Shown piece by piece: positions 56,052 through 64,000 of a DNA stretch of 64,000 bases (position 1 is its first letter; each line of letters begins with the position of its first letter). This DNA comes from Methylibium petroleiphilum PM1 (lineage in GTDB: Bacteria; Pseudomonadota; Gammaproteobacteria; Burkholderiales; Burkholderiaceae_C). The notes beneath the pieces were generated by a model, which was given only the letters and a program-made list of their open reading frames with translations, had not been told where the DNA came from and ran no database searches. The stretch spans positions 3,224,001 to 3,288,000 of the forward strand of contig NC_008825.1 of the NCBI RefSeq assembly GCF_000015725.1, written 5' to 3'. The position numbers were made by a program, and so were the translations under genes.

Positions 56052-57488
56052 TCACTCACCCCACGGCAGCATCAGCGTCACCAGCAGCAGCTTCTCGAAC
56101 TCGGGGGCGAAGCGCTCGATGATCGCCTCGGGGTCCGGGCACAGCGTCGAGTCGGTGATCAGCCCGAACTGCACGCCGCCACCATAGGAGAGGATGGACA
56201 CGCCCATGCCGATATCGCCCGACTGCGGCACCCAGAACATGGTCTGCCGCAGCGTGGCGCCGCAGAACTTCAGCGGTTCCTTCGGTCCCGGCACGTTGGT
56301 CATGACCGCCGTCGCCTTCTTGGCGAACAGGTTCAGCAGCGCGTGCTGCACCGGCTTGACCAGCAGCCCGGCGATGGCGAGCACGCCGAACGCGAGCACC
56401 GGCTGGTAGCTGCCCTTGAGCTCGTTCATGCGGCGGCGCACCGCGTAGACACGCTGCACCGGGTTGGCGATGCCGATCGGCAGCACCAGCGGCACCAGGC
56501 CGAAGCGGTTGCCCAGCTGATGTGCCTTCTCCAGCGGCCGCAGGTTGACCGGCACCATCGCACGGATCTCCTTGCCGGTGGGATCTTCGCCCTTCGCCGC
56601 GAGGTAGCCGCCGATTGCGCCGGCGGCGCAGGCCAGCAGAACGTCGTTGATCGACGCGCCCAGTGCCTTGCCGACCGAGCGCACGTCGTCCAGCGGGATC
56701 GGCTCGCACCAGGCCACGCGCTTGCCGGTGCCGGGCTTGCCCTTGAGCCGCGTCGGCGAGTCGTCGGGCATCAGCGCGAGCGCAGCGACGTCCTTGACGA
56801 TCTGGGCGCCGGTGAGCGCCATCTCGACCGAGCCGAACAGCGGCTGCTGCGGCTTCGACAGCAACTCGACGGACTTGGCCACGCCGTCGCCGTAGAGGCC
56901 GATGGCCTTGATCGCGACGTCGGTGATCGGCTTGAGCACCGCGTCGCTCAGCCAGTCCTTCTCGTCGTCGGGCTTCTGCGCGCGCTCGGGCGGCGGCTTG
57001 CCGCCGTCGGTGATCGACAGCATCACCGAGATCAGCGCGATGCCGTCGGCGATGCAGTGGTGGATGCGCGCGATCATCGCGCTGCCGCGCCGGCCTTCGA
57101 CGTCGGGGTAGTCCTCGATCAGGTGCAGCTGCCACAGCGGGTGGGCCGGGTCGAGCGGCGTGGTCGCCAGCTCGGCGGCCCGCGCCTCCAGCGCCTGGCG
57201 CGGGCTCTGACCCTTGCGCGGCGACAGTCGCTCGCTGCGCACGTGGCGCTGCAGGTCGAAGGCGCGGTCGGTGACCCAGCTCGCGCCCATCGCGTCCTCC
57301 ACCACCTTCTGGCGGAAGCGCCTGTACTTCAGCAGGCGCTCCTCGACACGCTGGCACAGCGCCGCATGCGACACGCCGGGCTCGAGCAGCCAGACGCCCA
57401 GGATCATCATCAGGTTGGACGGGTTGTCCATGCGCAGCCACGCGGTATCGACACGCGACATGCGCTCCGGCGTGGCGGTGGCCATCAA
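56052..57488 (-). CDS. Wax ester synthase/acyl-CoA:diacylglycerol acyltransferase (WS/DGAT)
   Basis: WS/DGAT enzymes esterify fatty alcohols or diacylglycerol with acyl-CoA to form storage lipid. The 478-residue protein has the active-site motif HHCIADG (HHxxxDG) in the N-terminal half, PLWQLHLIEDY, and the C-terminal NDVLLACAAGAIGGYL and TNVPGP segments. Length is normal. It is membrane-associated in known cases, without membrane-spanning segments. A second ATG one codon downstream is equally possible. It is divergent from the acyl-CoA-binding protein gene, which would bind its substrate. Confidence 0.92.
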   Translation of the reverse strand: MMATATPERMSRVDTAWLRMDNPSNLMMILGVWLLEPGVSHAALCQRVEERLLKYRRFRQKVVEDAMGASWVTDRAFDLQRHVRSERLSPRKGQSPRQALEARAAELATTPLDPAHPLWQLHLIEDYPDVEGRRGSAMIARIHHCIADGIALISVMLSITDGGKPPPERAQKPDDEKDWLSDAVLKPITDVAIKAIGLYGDGVAKSVELLSKPQQPLFGSVEMALTGAQIVKDVAALALMPDDSPTRLKGKPGTGKRVAWCEPIPLDDVRSVGKALGASINDVLLACAAGAIGGYLAAKGEDPTGKEIRAMVPVNLRPLEKAHQLGNRFGLVPLVLPIGIANPVQRVYAVRRRMNELKGSYQPVLAFGVLAIAGLLVKPVQHALLNLFAKKATAVMTNVPGPKEPLKFCGATLRQTMFWVPQSGDIGMGVSILSYGGGVQFGLITDSTLCPDPEAIIERFAPEFEKLLLVTLMLPWGE

Positions 57489-57593
57489 GGGTCTCCTCGG
57501 GTTGTTCTCGGGTTTTGGCCGCGACGATGCTCGGTAAGATCGACAGCGTCAATCTGATTTTCACTGCTGTCCCCTGCCCACGAGGAGCGCTCC

Positions 57594-57848
57594 ATGGCCG
57601 ATCTGAAAGCCCGCTTCGATGCCGCCGTCGCTGCGTCCAAGACCCTGCCGGAGAAGCCGGACAACCAGACCTTGCTGAGGATCTACGCCCTCTACAAGCA
57701 GGCAACCGCCGGCGACGTGGACGGCAAGCGCCCCGGCTTCTCCGACATGGTGGGTCGCGCGAAGTGGGACGCGTGGAATGAACTGAAGGGCACCGCCGGC
57801 GAGTCTGCGCAGCAGGATTACATCGAGTTGATCGAGTCGCTGAAGTAG
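57594..57848 (+). CDS. Acyl-CoA-binding protein
   Basis: The 84-residue protein is a complete ACBP four-helix bundle. Signatures are RFDAAVAASKTLPEKPDN, LLRIYALYKQATAGDV and KWDAWNELKGTA, with the Lys and Tyr residues that bind CoA. Such proteins carry long-chain acyl-CoA in the cytoplasm. A CGAGGAG site precedes the ATG. Its divergent neighbour makes wax ester or triacylglycerol from acyl-CoA, so a shared role in lipid storage is likely. TAAGAT at 57535 may be its -10 box. Confidence 0.94.
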   Translation: MADLKARFDAAVAASKTLPEKPDNQTLLRIYALYKQATAGDVDGKRPGFSDMVGRAKWDAWNELKGTAGESAQQDYIELIESLK

Positions 57849-57886
57849 GGAGTCGCGCTTGGCATGTGCAGCGTGTGAGCGCTGCT

Positions 57887-57992
57887 GACCAGGGCATCGG
57901 GTGAACGGCTGCGTTCGTGTCCCCCGCGGCCGGCCCCGCGGGCCGACCGCTCCTCCTTTACCTCACTTCGCCATTCACCCGATGCCCTGGTC
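57887..57992. repeat. 19-bp perfect inverted repeat
   Basis: GACCAGGGCATCGGGTGAA (57887-57905) is repeated exactly in inverse at 57974-57992, 68 nt apart. The interval contains the internal GC hairpin and the left arm of the second pair. Confidence 0.9.
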
Positions 57993-58130
57993 GCACGCAC
58001 CACCGCGGCACGCGAAGGCTTTACAACCCCAGCACACCGCGGTGTATTGAAGCGCCGTGACGGGCCGCTGTGTGGAGTGAAGTAGAGGAGGAGAGCCCGG
58101 CCGGAGGGCGGGCTCGGGGGACATGAACGC
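57911..58130. repeat. Long imperfect inverted repeat crossing the 19-bp pair
   Basis: The arm 57911-57968 pairs with 58076-58130. The best blocks are 57911-57926 with 58115-58130 (16 pairs, one G-U) and about 57950-57967 with 58076-58093 (18 pairs, one G-U and one mismatch). The middle blocks match poorly. The right arm of the 19-bp repeat falls in its loop, so both stems together would form a pseudoknot or exclude each other. Confidence 0.8.
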
Positions 58131-58198
58131 AACACAGTGGACCGGCGCGGCGCCCGCTCAGCGCTCGCATACAGGCCGTATGAAACGTGCAGACCTTG

Positions 58199-58546
58199 TC
58201 AGGTCTTCTTGCGCGCTGCCTTCTTCGCCGCAGCCGGCGCCTTGGCGCGCTTGTGCTCCGCCGCCAGCAGGCCGTCGAGGTTCTTCTCGATCTCGCCCTC
58301 GATGGTCTTCTGGAAGGCGCCGAGCAGGAAGCTCAGCTTCGCGGCGAGCTCGAAGGCATCGCTGCGCACGAGCAGCGTGCCGTTCACGCCACTGCGCGTG
58401 AAGTGCACCACGTCCTCGTCATCGCCCTCCTCCACCGTGCATTCCATGCCGAACTTGGCCTCCGCATCTTCGGCCCATTTCCACGCGATCTCGCGGGCGC
58501 GCTTGAGGCCGAGCTGGTGGGGGCGATGCAGGGCGATGTCGGGCAT
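58199..58546 (-). CDS. Polyhydroxyalkanoic acid system family protein
   Basis: The 115-residue protein fits the PHA-granule-region family (TIGR02610-like): PDIALHRPHQLGLKRAREIA near the start, VHFTRSGVNGTLLVRSDAFE and LSFLLGAFQKTIEGEIEKNL. The tail (about residues 97-115) is rich in Lys and Ala, like the DNA-binding tails of PhaM or histone H1-like proteins. Its role is probably in PHA granules or their link to the nucleoid, but no pha genes are adjacent. Confidence 0.8.
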   Translation of the reverse strand: MPDIALHRPHQLGLKRAREIAWKWAEDAEAKFGMECTVEEGDDEDVVHFTRSGVNGTLLVRSDAFELAAKLSFLLGAFQKTIEGEIEKNLDGLLAAEHKRAKAPAAAKKAARKKT

Positions 58547-58564
58547 GGAGGCACTCGGTTCGGT

Positions 58565-59656
58565 TCAGGGCGGCGGCAGCTGACGGCCGGCTCCGAGTGT
58601 GGCGCGGCGTTCGGCCTGCGGCAAGCTGGCGAGGCGCCGCACCTCGGCGTAGAAACGCGCGAAGTCGCGACCCTCGGCGGCGAACAGTGCCTCGAAGCCC
58701 GGCACCAGCGCGTTGTAGGCCGACTGCACCCCCAGGCTGGCGTTGTTGGCCCGCGCGAACCAGGCGTCGTAGCCGCCGTAGCCAGCCCACGGACCTGCCT
58801 TGAGGCGCGCGTGTTCGGCGCGCATCTGCGCCATCAACGTGGCCTTGCCGGCACGCTTGTCGGCTTCGCTGCCGGGCCCGCGGTACAGCGCGTCGAGCTG
58901 CGTGCGGGTGGCGAGCACGAGCGTGCGGAAGTCGCGGCGGCGTGCGTCGTAGCGCTCGTACTCCTCGCGTGCCGACACATCGGCCCGTTGCGCGAGCCAG
59001 CGCTCGCCACCGAGGCGTTCGACCGCGGTCGCGAAGCTTTCGTTGAACTCGGTGTCGTCCTTTGCATAGGCCACCTGGTGCGCCAGCTCGTGGAAGATCA
59101 GCCGTGCCAGCTCGCCTTCGGGGTAGCCGATGAAGGTATTGAGCAGCGGATCGGCAAAGAAGTCACCGGGCAGCTTGCCGAGCGTGGAATAGGCAGGCAC
59201 ACCGTAGACGCTGACCTCCTGGCCCTGGGACAGCAACTCGGCCGCCAGCGCGTCGGCCGCGCCGCGGTCGAAGTAACCGCGGTAGCCGACGCAGCCGACC
59301 ACCGGGAAGCACCAGGTCTTCAACCTCAGCGACAGCTCGGGCGCCGCGACCACGTTCCACACCACGGCAGGCCGGCCGAGGTCGGCATAGCGGCGGTAGC
59401 TGGCGTTGTCGGGCAGGCCCAGCTCCTGGACAGCGAAGTCGCGGATGCGCTGGCTCAGCAGCAGGCGCTCGCGCAGCACGGCCGGCGTGCCGGCGTCGGC
59501 CAGCCAGTCGTCGACCGGCTTCGCGGCGCGCATCACGCCGAGGTGGCCCTGCACCGATTGCGAGAGGTAGGCGACGCTGCCGCAACCGCCCAGCAGCGCC
59601 AGCGCAGCACCGACCGCGACAAGAGTGAACCACCAGGACCGTGCACGCAGCAGCAT
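58565..59656 (-). CDS. Lipid-anchored zinc aminopeptidase-like protein (PF10023-type)
   Basis: The 363-residue protein has a lipoprotein signal (VALALLGGC-type lipobox near Cys25). A zinc-binding HELAH lies in RLIFHELAHQVAYAKDD, followed by NESFATAVE, whose Glu is the likely third ligand. YRGYFDRGAADALAAEL and the GVPAYSTLGKLPGDFFADP stretch match the putative aminopeptidase family PF10023. Substrate unknown. The gene is preceded by a -10-like hexamer and no ribosome site. The unknown amtB-linked gene lies 30 nt upstream. Confidence 0.85.
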   Translation of the reverse strand: MLLRARSWWFTLVAVGAALALLGGCGSVAYLSQSVQGHLGVMRAAKPVDDWLADAGTPAVLRERLLLSQRIRDFAVQELGLPDNASYRRYADLGRPAVVWNVVAAPELSLRLKTWCFPVVGCVGYRGYFDRGAADALAAELLSQGQEVSVYGVPAYSTLGKLPGDFFADPLLNTFIGYPEGELARLIFHELAHQVAYAKDDTEFNESFATAVERLGGERWLAQRADVSAREEYERYDARRRDFRTLVLATRTQLDALYRGPGSEADKRAGKATLMAQMRAEHARLKAGPWAGYGGYDAWFARANNASLGVQSAYNALVPGFEALFAAEGRDFARFYAEVRRLASLPQAERRATLGAGRQLPPP

Positions 59657-59663
59657 GGCGCGC

Positions 59664-59669
59664 AGTCTA
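59664..59669 (-). promoter_or_regulatory. Candidate -10 box for leaderless aminopeptidase gene
   Basis: TAGACT on the minus strand ends 7 nt before the ATG at 59656. No Shine-Dalgarno sequence is present. Confidence 0.4.
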
Positions 59670-59686
59670 CGGCCCCATGCGGGGCG

Positions 59687-60399
59687 CTACAGGTAGCGGC
59701 GGATACCGGTCAGCGCAGGGACCCCACTGGCCTCGAGCCGGTCGACGGCCTGCGTGAAGCAGGCGTCTGCGCGCACCGGCCCCAGCAGTTCGGCGAGTGC
59801 CACGTACATCACGTTGATCAGCAGCGTGCCATGGCCGCCGGCCGGCCAGTCGCCATCGAGCGTGCTCACCTGCCCGCTCCACCACAGCGAGGCCGCGTGC
59901 TGCTGGGGCCGCGGCAGGCTGGCAGCGTGGCGGATCAGCGCGCGGCGCACGCGCGCCGGCGTCAGGCCGACCGGCAGGTCGCGAGAGAGCTGGGCCTCGA
60001 TCGCCGCGAAGAAGGCCTGCAGGGCCGCCACCCCCTCGCCCAGCCGCGGCGCCACCGGCGCGACGGAGCCCGGTGGCAGGCTGCCCGGCTCGGTGGACTC
60101 GAAGGGTTGCGAGGACAGTGGATCGTCCGGCAGGCGCCGCGGGTCGCTCTGCAGCGCGCGGAAGATCCTGAGGTGCAGTTCGGCTTCCTTGCCGGCCAGG
60201 CCGAAGCCGTCGGCGATCTGCCGGCAGTAGCGGCTCAGGCCGAGGAACAGCGCGCCGCGCCCCTGGAACTGCTGGCACCACAGCATCACCGCGTCGCGCA
60301 CGCGCGGCGCCTCCAGGTACTCGGCCAGCGCGTGCGCCAGCGCACGCCGCACGGTGACCGGGTCGTTGTCGCGGCTCGCCATCGTCGACGCACCGCCGC

Positions 60400-60403
<4 letters not shown>
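59687..60403 (-). CDS. Unknown protein translationally coupled to amtB
   Basis: I do not recognise this 238-residue protein. It has no signal peptide or clear membrane segment. The first 110 residues are helical and charged (ALAHALAEYLEAPRVRDAVM, LWCQQFQGRGALFLGLSRYC); residues 75-115 are Pro/Ser-rich. The C-terminal part (TLLINVMYVALAELLGPVRA) resembles a small regulatory helical domain. Its ATG overlaps the amtB stop (ATGA), so both are made together. GlnK usually sits beside amtB but is absent here. The start could instead be an ATG seven codons later. Confidence 0.6.
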
Positions 60404-61725
<1,322 letters not shown>

Positions 61726-61760
61726 GACAGATTCCCAACGTTCTGGTGACGCGGCAACGT

Positions 61761-61776
61761 GGCAAGACACATGCCA
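61761..61776 (-). promoter_or_regulatory. Sigma-54 promoter of amtB
   Basis: The minus strand reads TGGCATGTGTCTTGCC, which fits TGGCACG-N4-TTGC with GG and GC exactly 10 nt apart. The expected transcript starts near 61750, some 25 nt before the TTG start. Nitrogen control through NtrC is inferred; no NtrC dyad is evident. Confidence 0.75.
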
Positions 61777-61832
61777 TCGCGTTCGCCGGCGAGCGGACTC
61801 CCATGCGACGCATCGGCCGCGTGACGGACTGC

Positions 61833-63845
61833 TCAGTCCGCGCTCACCTCGACCAGGCAGTCGTAGAAGCTCGGGGCCCGACCGAGGTCGGTGAGCTTCT
61901 GGTGGGTGACTTCGTTCACGTTGCTGCCGCGCACACCGAGCTTGCGCCACCAGATGCCCAGGCCGTTGACCACGCCGGGGCGCGCCCGCTCGCTGAGCAC
62001 GGCCTTGCACCAATACTGGCCACGCTCGTTGAAGACACGCACCAGCGCACCATCGTGGATGCCGCGCGGCGCCGCGTCGCCCGGGTGGATCTCCAGCACC
62101 GGCTCGCCCTCGATGTCCCGCAGGCTCTTCACGTTGACGAAGCTGGAGTTGAGGAAGTTGCGCGCCGGCGGCGAGATCATCGCCAGCGGATAGGCCGCGG
62201 CGAGCGCGGGCGTGCTCTGCGCCGACTCGTGGTTAGGCACGTGGTCGGGCACGCCCCAGCCGGGCGCGTCGATGCGGCAGCGCCCGCTCGGCGTGGGGAA
62301 GCCGCCGTGGGCGAACGGCGCCTCGGGCAGTGGCAGCTGGACCCAGCCGCGGGCCCGCAGCTCGTCGAAGTGGACATGGTGGCCGAAGGCCTGGCGGGCG
62401 ATCGCCTCGTCGCTGTCGCCGAAGCAGGGTTCGTCATAGCCCATGCGCGCGGCAAGGCGCCGGAAGATCTCGGTATTGGGCAGCGCCTCGCCCAGCGGCG
62501 CGACCGCCGCTTCGTTGATCAGCACCGAGGTGTGGCCGTAGCTGCGGTGCACGTCCAGGTGCTCGAGCTGCGTGGTCGCGGGCAGCACGAAGTCGGCGTG
62601 GTCTGCGGTGTCGGTGAGGAAGTGCTCCAGCACCACGGTGAACAGATCCTCGCGCGCGAAGCCCCGCACGACCTGGGGTGATTCGGGCGCCACCGCGACG
62701 GGATTGCTGTTGTAGACCACCAGCGCCTCGATCTTCGGGCCGAAGCCGGCCGAGCTCTCGTGCAGCAGGTCGTCGCCGATGGTGCTCATGTTGATCGTGC
62801 GCGGGCGGCGCGCGCCCAGCAGCTCGGGCCGCTGCAGAGCGCCGTGATCGATCGGGTACCAGCCGCTGCTCGACAGCAGCAACCCGCCGGCGCGATGCCG
62901 CCAGGCGCCGACAAGGCAGGGCAGCGTGGCGACCAGGCGCACCGCGTTTCCGCCTCCATGCACGCGCTGCATGCCGTAGTTGAGGCGGATCGCGGCCGGG
63001 CGCGTGCTGCCGTAGTCGCGCGCCAGGCCACGCACCTGCTCGGCGTCCACGCCGCAGACGGCGGCGGTGCGCTCGGGCGTCCAGGCAAGCGCCTTCTCGC
63101 GCAGCGCCGGCCAGCCCTCGGTGTGGCGGTCGATGTAGTCGTGGTCGAGCCAGTCGTTGACGATCAGCTCGCGCATCAGGCCGAGCACCAGCGCACCGTC
63201 GGTACCCGGCAGCAGCGCAAGGTGCTGGTGGCACTTGTCGGCGGTCTCGGAGCGGCGCGGATCGATGCACACCAGCTTCGCGCCGGCGCGCTTGGCAGCC
63301 TGGGCGTAGGTCCAGAAGTGCAGGTTCGACGCAATGCTGTTGCTGCCCCAGATCAGGATCAGCTTCGCCTCGGCGAAGTGCTCCACGTGCATGCCAACCT
63401 TGGCTCCGTAGCTCGCCGTCAGCGCTTCGCCGCCGGCGCTGGCGCAGATGGTGCGGTCGAGCAGCGAGGCCCCCAGGCGGTGGAAGAAGCGCGCGGCCAT
63501 GCTCTCGCCCTGCACCAGACCCATCGTGCCGGCATAGCTGTATGGCACGATGGCCTGCGGGTCGCGCGCGGCGATCGCCTGCAGGCGCGTCGCGATGGCG
63601 TCCAGCGCTTCGGTCCAGCCGACCTGCTCGAAGCGCCCGGCGCCCTTGGGTCCGACGCGCCGCAGCGGGTGCAGCACGCGCTCGGGGTGGTAGGTGCGCT
63701 CGGGATAGCGCGAGACCTTGGTGCACAGCGCGCCGTGCGTGGTCGGGTGGTCGGCATCGCCCTGGACCTTGACCGCGCGGCCGTCGCGCACCGTGACGCG
63801 CAGCGCGCAGGTGTCGGGGCAGTCGTGCGGGCAGGCGCCGCGCAC
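61833..63845 (-). CDS. Molybdopterin oxidoreductase (DMSO reductase superfamily)
   Basis: A cytoplasmic enzyme of about 670 residues with no Tat signal. An N-terminal 4Fe-4S site is formed by CPHDCPDTC and the later ALCTKVSRY. Molybdenum cofactor regions include LIWGSNSIASNLHFWTYA, CIDPRRSETADK and, in the C-terminal domain, FLNSSFVNVKSL and EIHPGDAAPRGIHDG. It belongs with BisC/formate dehydrogenase-like enzymes of unassigned substrate. No ATG is near the family start; GTG 63845 is taken here, and CTG 63857 would give the family-like MTRSVRGACPHDC. It follows the partial gene by overlap or 8 nt. Confidence 0.88.
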   Translation of the reverse strand: MRGACPHDCPDTCALRVTVRDGRAVKVQGDADHPTTHGALCTKVSRYPERTYHPERVLHPLRRVGPKGAGRFEQVGWTEALDAIATRLQAIAARDPQAIVPYSYAGTMGLVQGESMAARFFHRLGASLLDRTICASAGGEALTASYGAKVGMHVEHFAEAKLILIWGSNSIASNLHFWTYAQAAKRAGAKLVCIDPRRSETADKCHQHLALLPGTDGALVLGLMRELIVNDWLDHDYIDRHTEGWPALREKALAWTPERTAAVCGVDAEQVRGLARDYGSTRPAAIRLNYGMQRVHGGGNAVRLVATLPCLVGAWRHRAGGLLLSSSGWYPIDHGALQRPELLGARRPRTINMSTIGDDLLHESSAGFGPKIEALVVYNSNPVAVAPESPQVVRGFAREDLFTVVLEHFLTDTADHADFVLPATTQLEHLDVHRSYGHTSVLINEAAVAPLGEALPNTEIFRRLAARMGYDEPCFGDSDEAIARQAFGHHVHFDELRARGWVQLPLPEAPFAHGGFPTPSGRCRIDAPGWGVPDHVPNHESAQSTPALAAAYPLAMISPPARNFLNSSFVNVKSLRDIEGEPVLEIHPGDAAPRGIHDGALVRVFNERGQYWCKAVLSERARPGVVNGLGIWWRKLGVRGSNVNEVTHQKLTDLGRAPSFYDCLVEVSAD

Positions 63846-63853
63846 GCTGCGGG

Positions 63854-64000
63854 TCAGCCCGCCGTCGCCTTCCACTTGCCGTCCACCTTGCAGAGCTGCT
63901 GCTCGCTGCGGGCGCTGAGTGCCTTGTGCCGGTTCTCCATCACCACCACGCGGCAACCGGCGCGCTCGCCCTCGCGCGCCGTGACACTCCCCTCGCTGCC
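63854..64000 (-). CDS. C-terminal end of a surface-antigen/lipoprotein-like protein, partial
   Basis: Only 48 codons are in the window; the gene starts beyond its end. The residues GCRVVVMENRHKALSARSEQ and LCKVDGKWKATAG resemble the C-terminal end of small 17-kDa surface antigen-like lipoproteins (a CR-x-V..E..., CK.DGKW pattern). Its stop lies 8 nt before the GTG of the oxidoreductase gene on the same strand, so the two may be cotranscribed. Confidence 0.5.
   Translation of the reverse strand, partial: GSEGSVTAREGERAGCRVVVMENRHKALSARSEQQLCKVDGKWKATAG

Larger units (their letters stand above)
57849..58198. other. Structured non-coding region with crossing long inverted repeats
   Basis: No convincing gene lies in these 350 bases, which separate the convergent acyl-CoA-binding and PHA-system genes. 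The region holds two long inverted-repeat pairs whose arms interlock (57887-57992 and 57911-58130), a strong internal hairpin (57923-57929 with 57936-57942) and a small hairpin CATAC-AGGCC-GTATG at 58168-58182. It looks like a repetitive element or a structured RNA. Codon-like bias expected of coding DNA is not apparent. Confidence 0.6.

Noticed and set aside
57818-58135. Minus-strand frame of 105 codons across the structured region
   Set aside because: It runs through the inverted repeats and into the acyl-CoA-binding gene, has Arg/Ser/Pro-rich composition and no recognisable motif or ribosome site.

Overview
The window is about 64 kb of very GC-rich chromosomal DNA. Gene content and order suggest a motile betaproteobacterium of the order Burkholderiales, of the Methylibium/Rubrivivax/Leptothrix kind. 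Supporting signs are a ribF-ileS-lspA cluster, a long flgBCDEFGHIJKL operon with flgAMN divergent from it, an flhBAF-fliA operon, TctAB-type carboxylate transport, a PHA-system protein and a PqqA peptide gene. The genus is inferred; no ribosomal RNA gene is present to settle it.

Layout. 1-12 kb is mostly housekeeping: bestrophin channel, argG, M48 protease, phhB, murB, yajQ, a retropepsin-like protease, a periplasmic gamma-glutamyltransferase, rsuA and a NarL-type two-component system. At 12.2 kb, divergent from the histidine kinase, lies a 24-codon pqqA with its own terminator and no pqqBCDE nearby. 12.4-20 kb holds ribF-ileS-lspA, a DUF2189 membrane protein, a quinone oxidoreductase and a DMT exporter. 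20-33 kb holds a PAS-GGDEF-EAL protein, a minus-strand cluster (tctBA, second gamma-glutamyltransferase, DMT transporter, unusual SDR) and a tightly overlapping tatD-UDG-spermidine synthase-like-GspE-like operon.

33-55 kb is the flagellar region. On the minus strand flgB to flgL is followed directly by an EAL-HDOD signalling protein. On the plus strand come flgA, flgM (with a clear sigma-28 promoter), flgN, then flhB, flhA, flhF, a P-loop-less FlhG-like protein, fliA and a soluble chemoreceptor-like protein, closed by a strong terminator. Together these encode the rod, hook, hook-filament junction, rings, export gate and the FliA/FlgM checkpoint. Filament, motor, C-ring and most che genes lie outside the window.

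55-64 kb holds a DUF6607 protein, a divergent pair for neutral lipid metabolism (wax ester synthase/DGAT and acyl-CoA-binding protein), a 350-bp non-coding stretch full of crossing long inverted repeats, a PHA-system protein, a zinc aminopeptidase, amtB (with a sigma-54 promoter) coupled to an unknown gene, and a molybdopterin oxidoreductase.

A recurring pattern is a -10-like hexamer ending 5-8 nt before the start codon with no Shine-Dalgarno sequence (murB, rsuA, ribF, DUF2189 gene, tatD-type gene, flgA, DUF6607 gene, aminopeptidase gene), suggesting leaderless transcripts. The most interesting items are the orphan pqqA with its divergent two-component system, the structured 57.85-58.2 kb element, the degenerate FlhG and the inverted-domain chemoreceptor.
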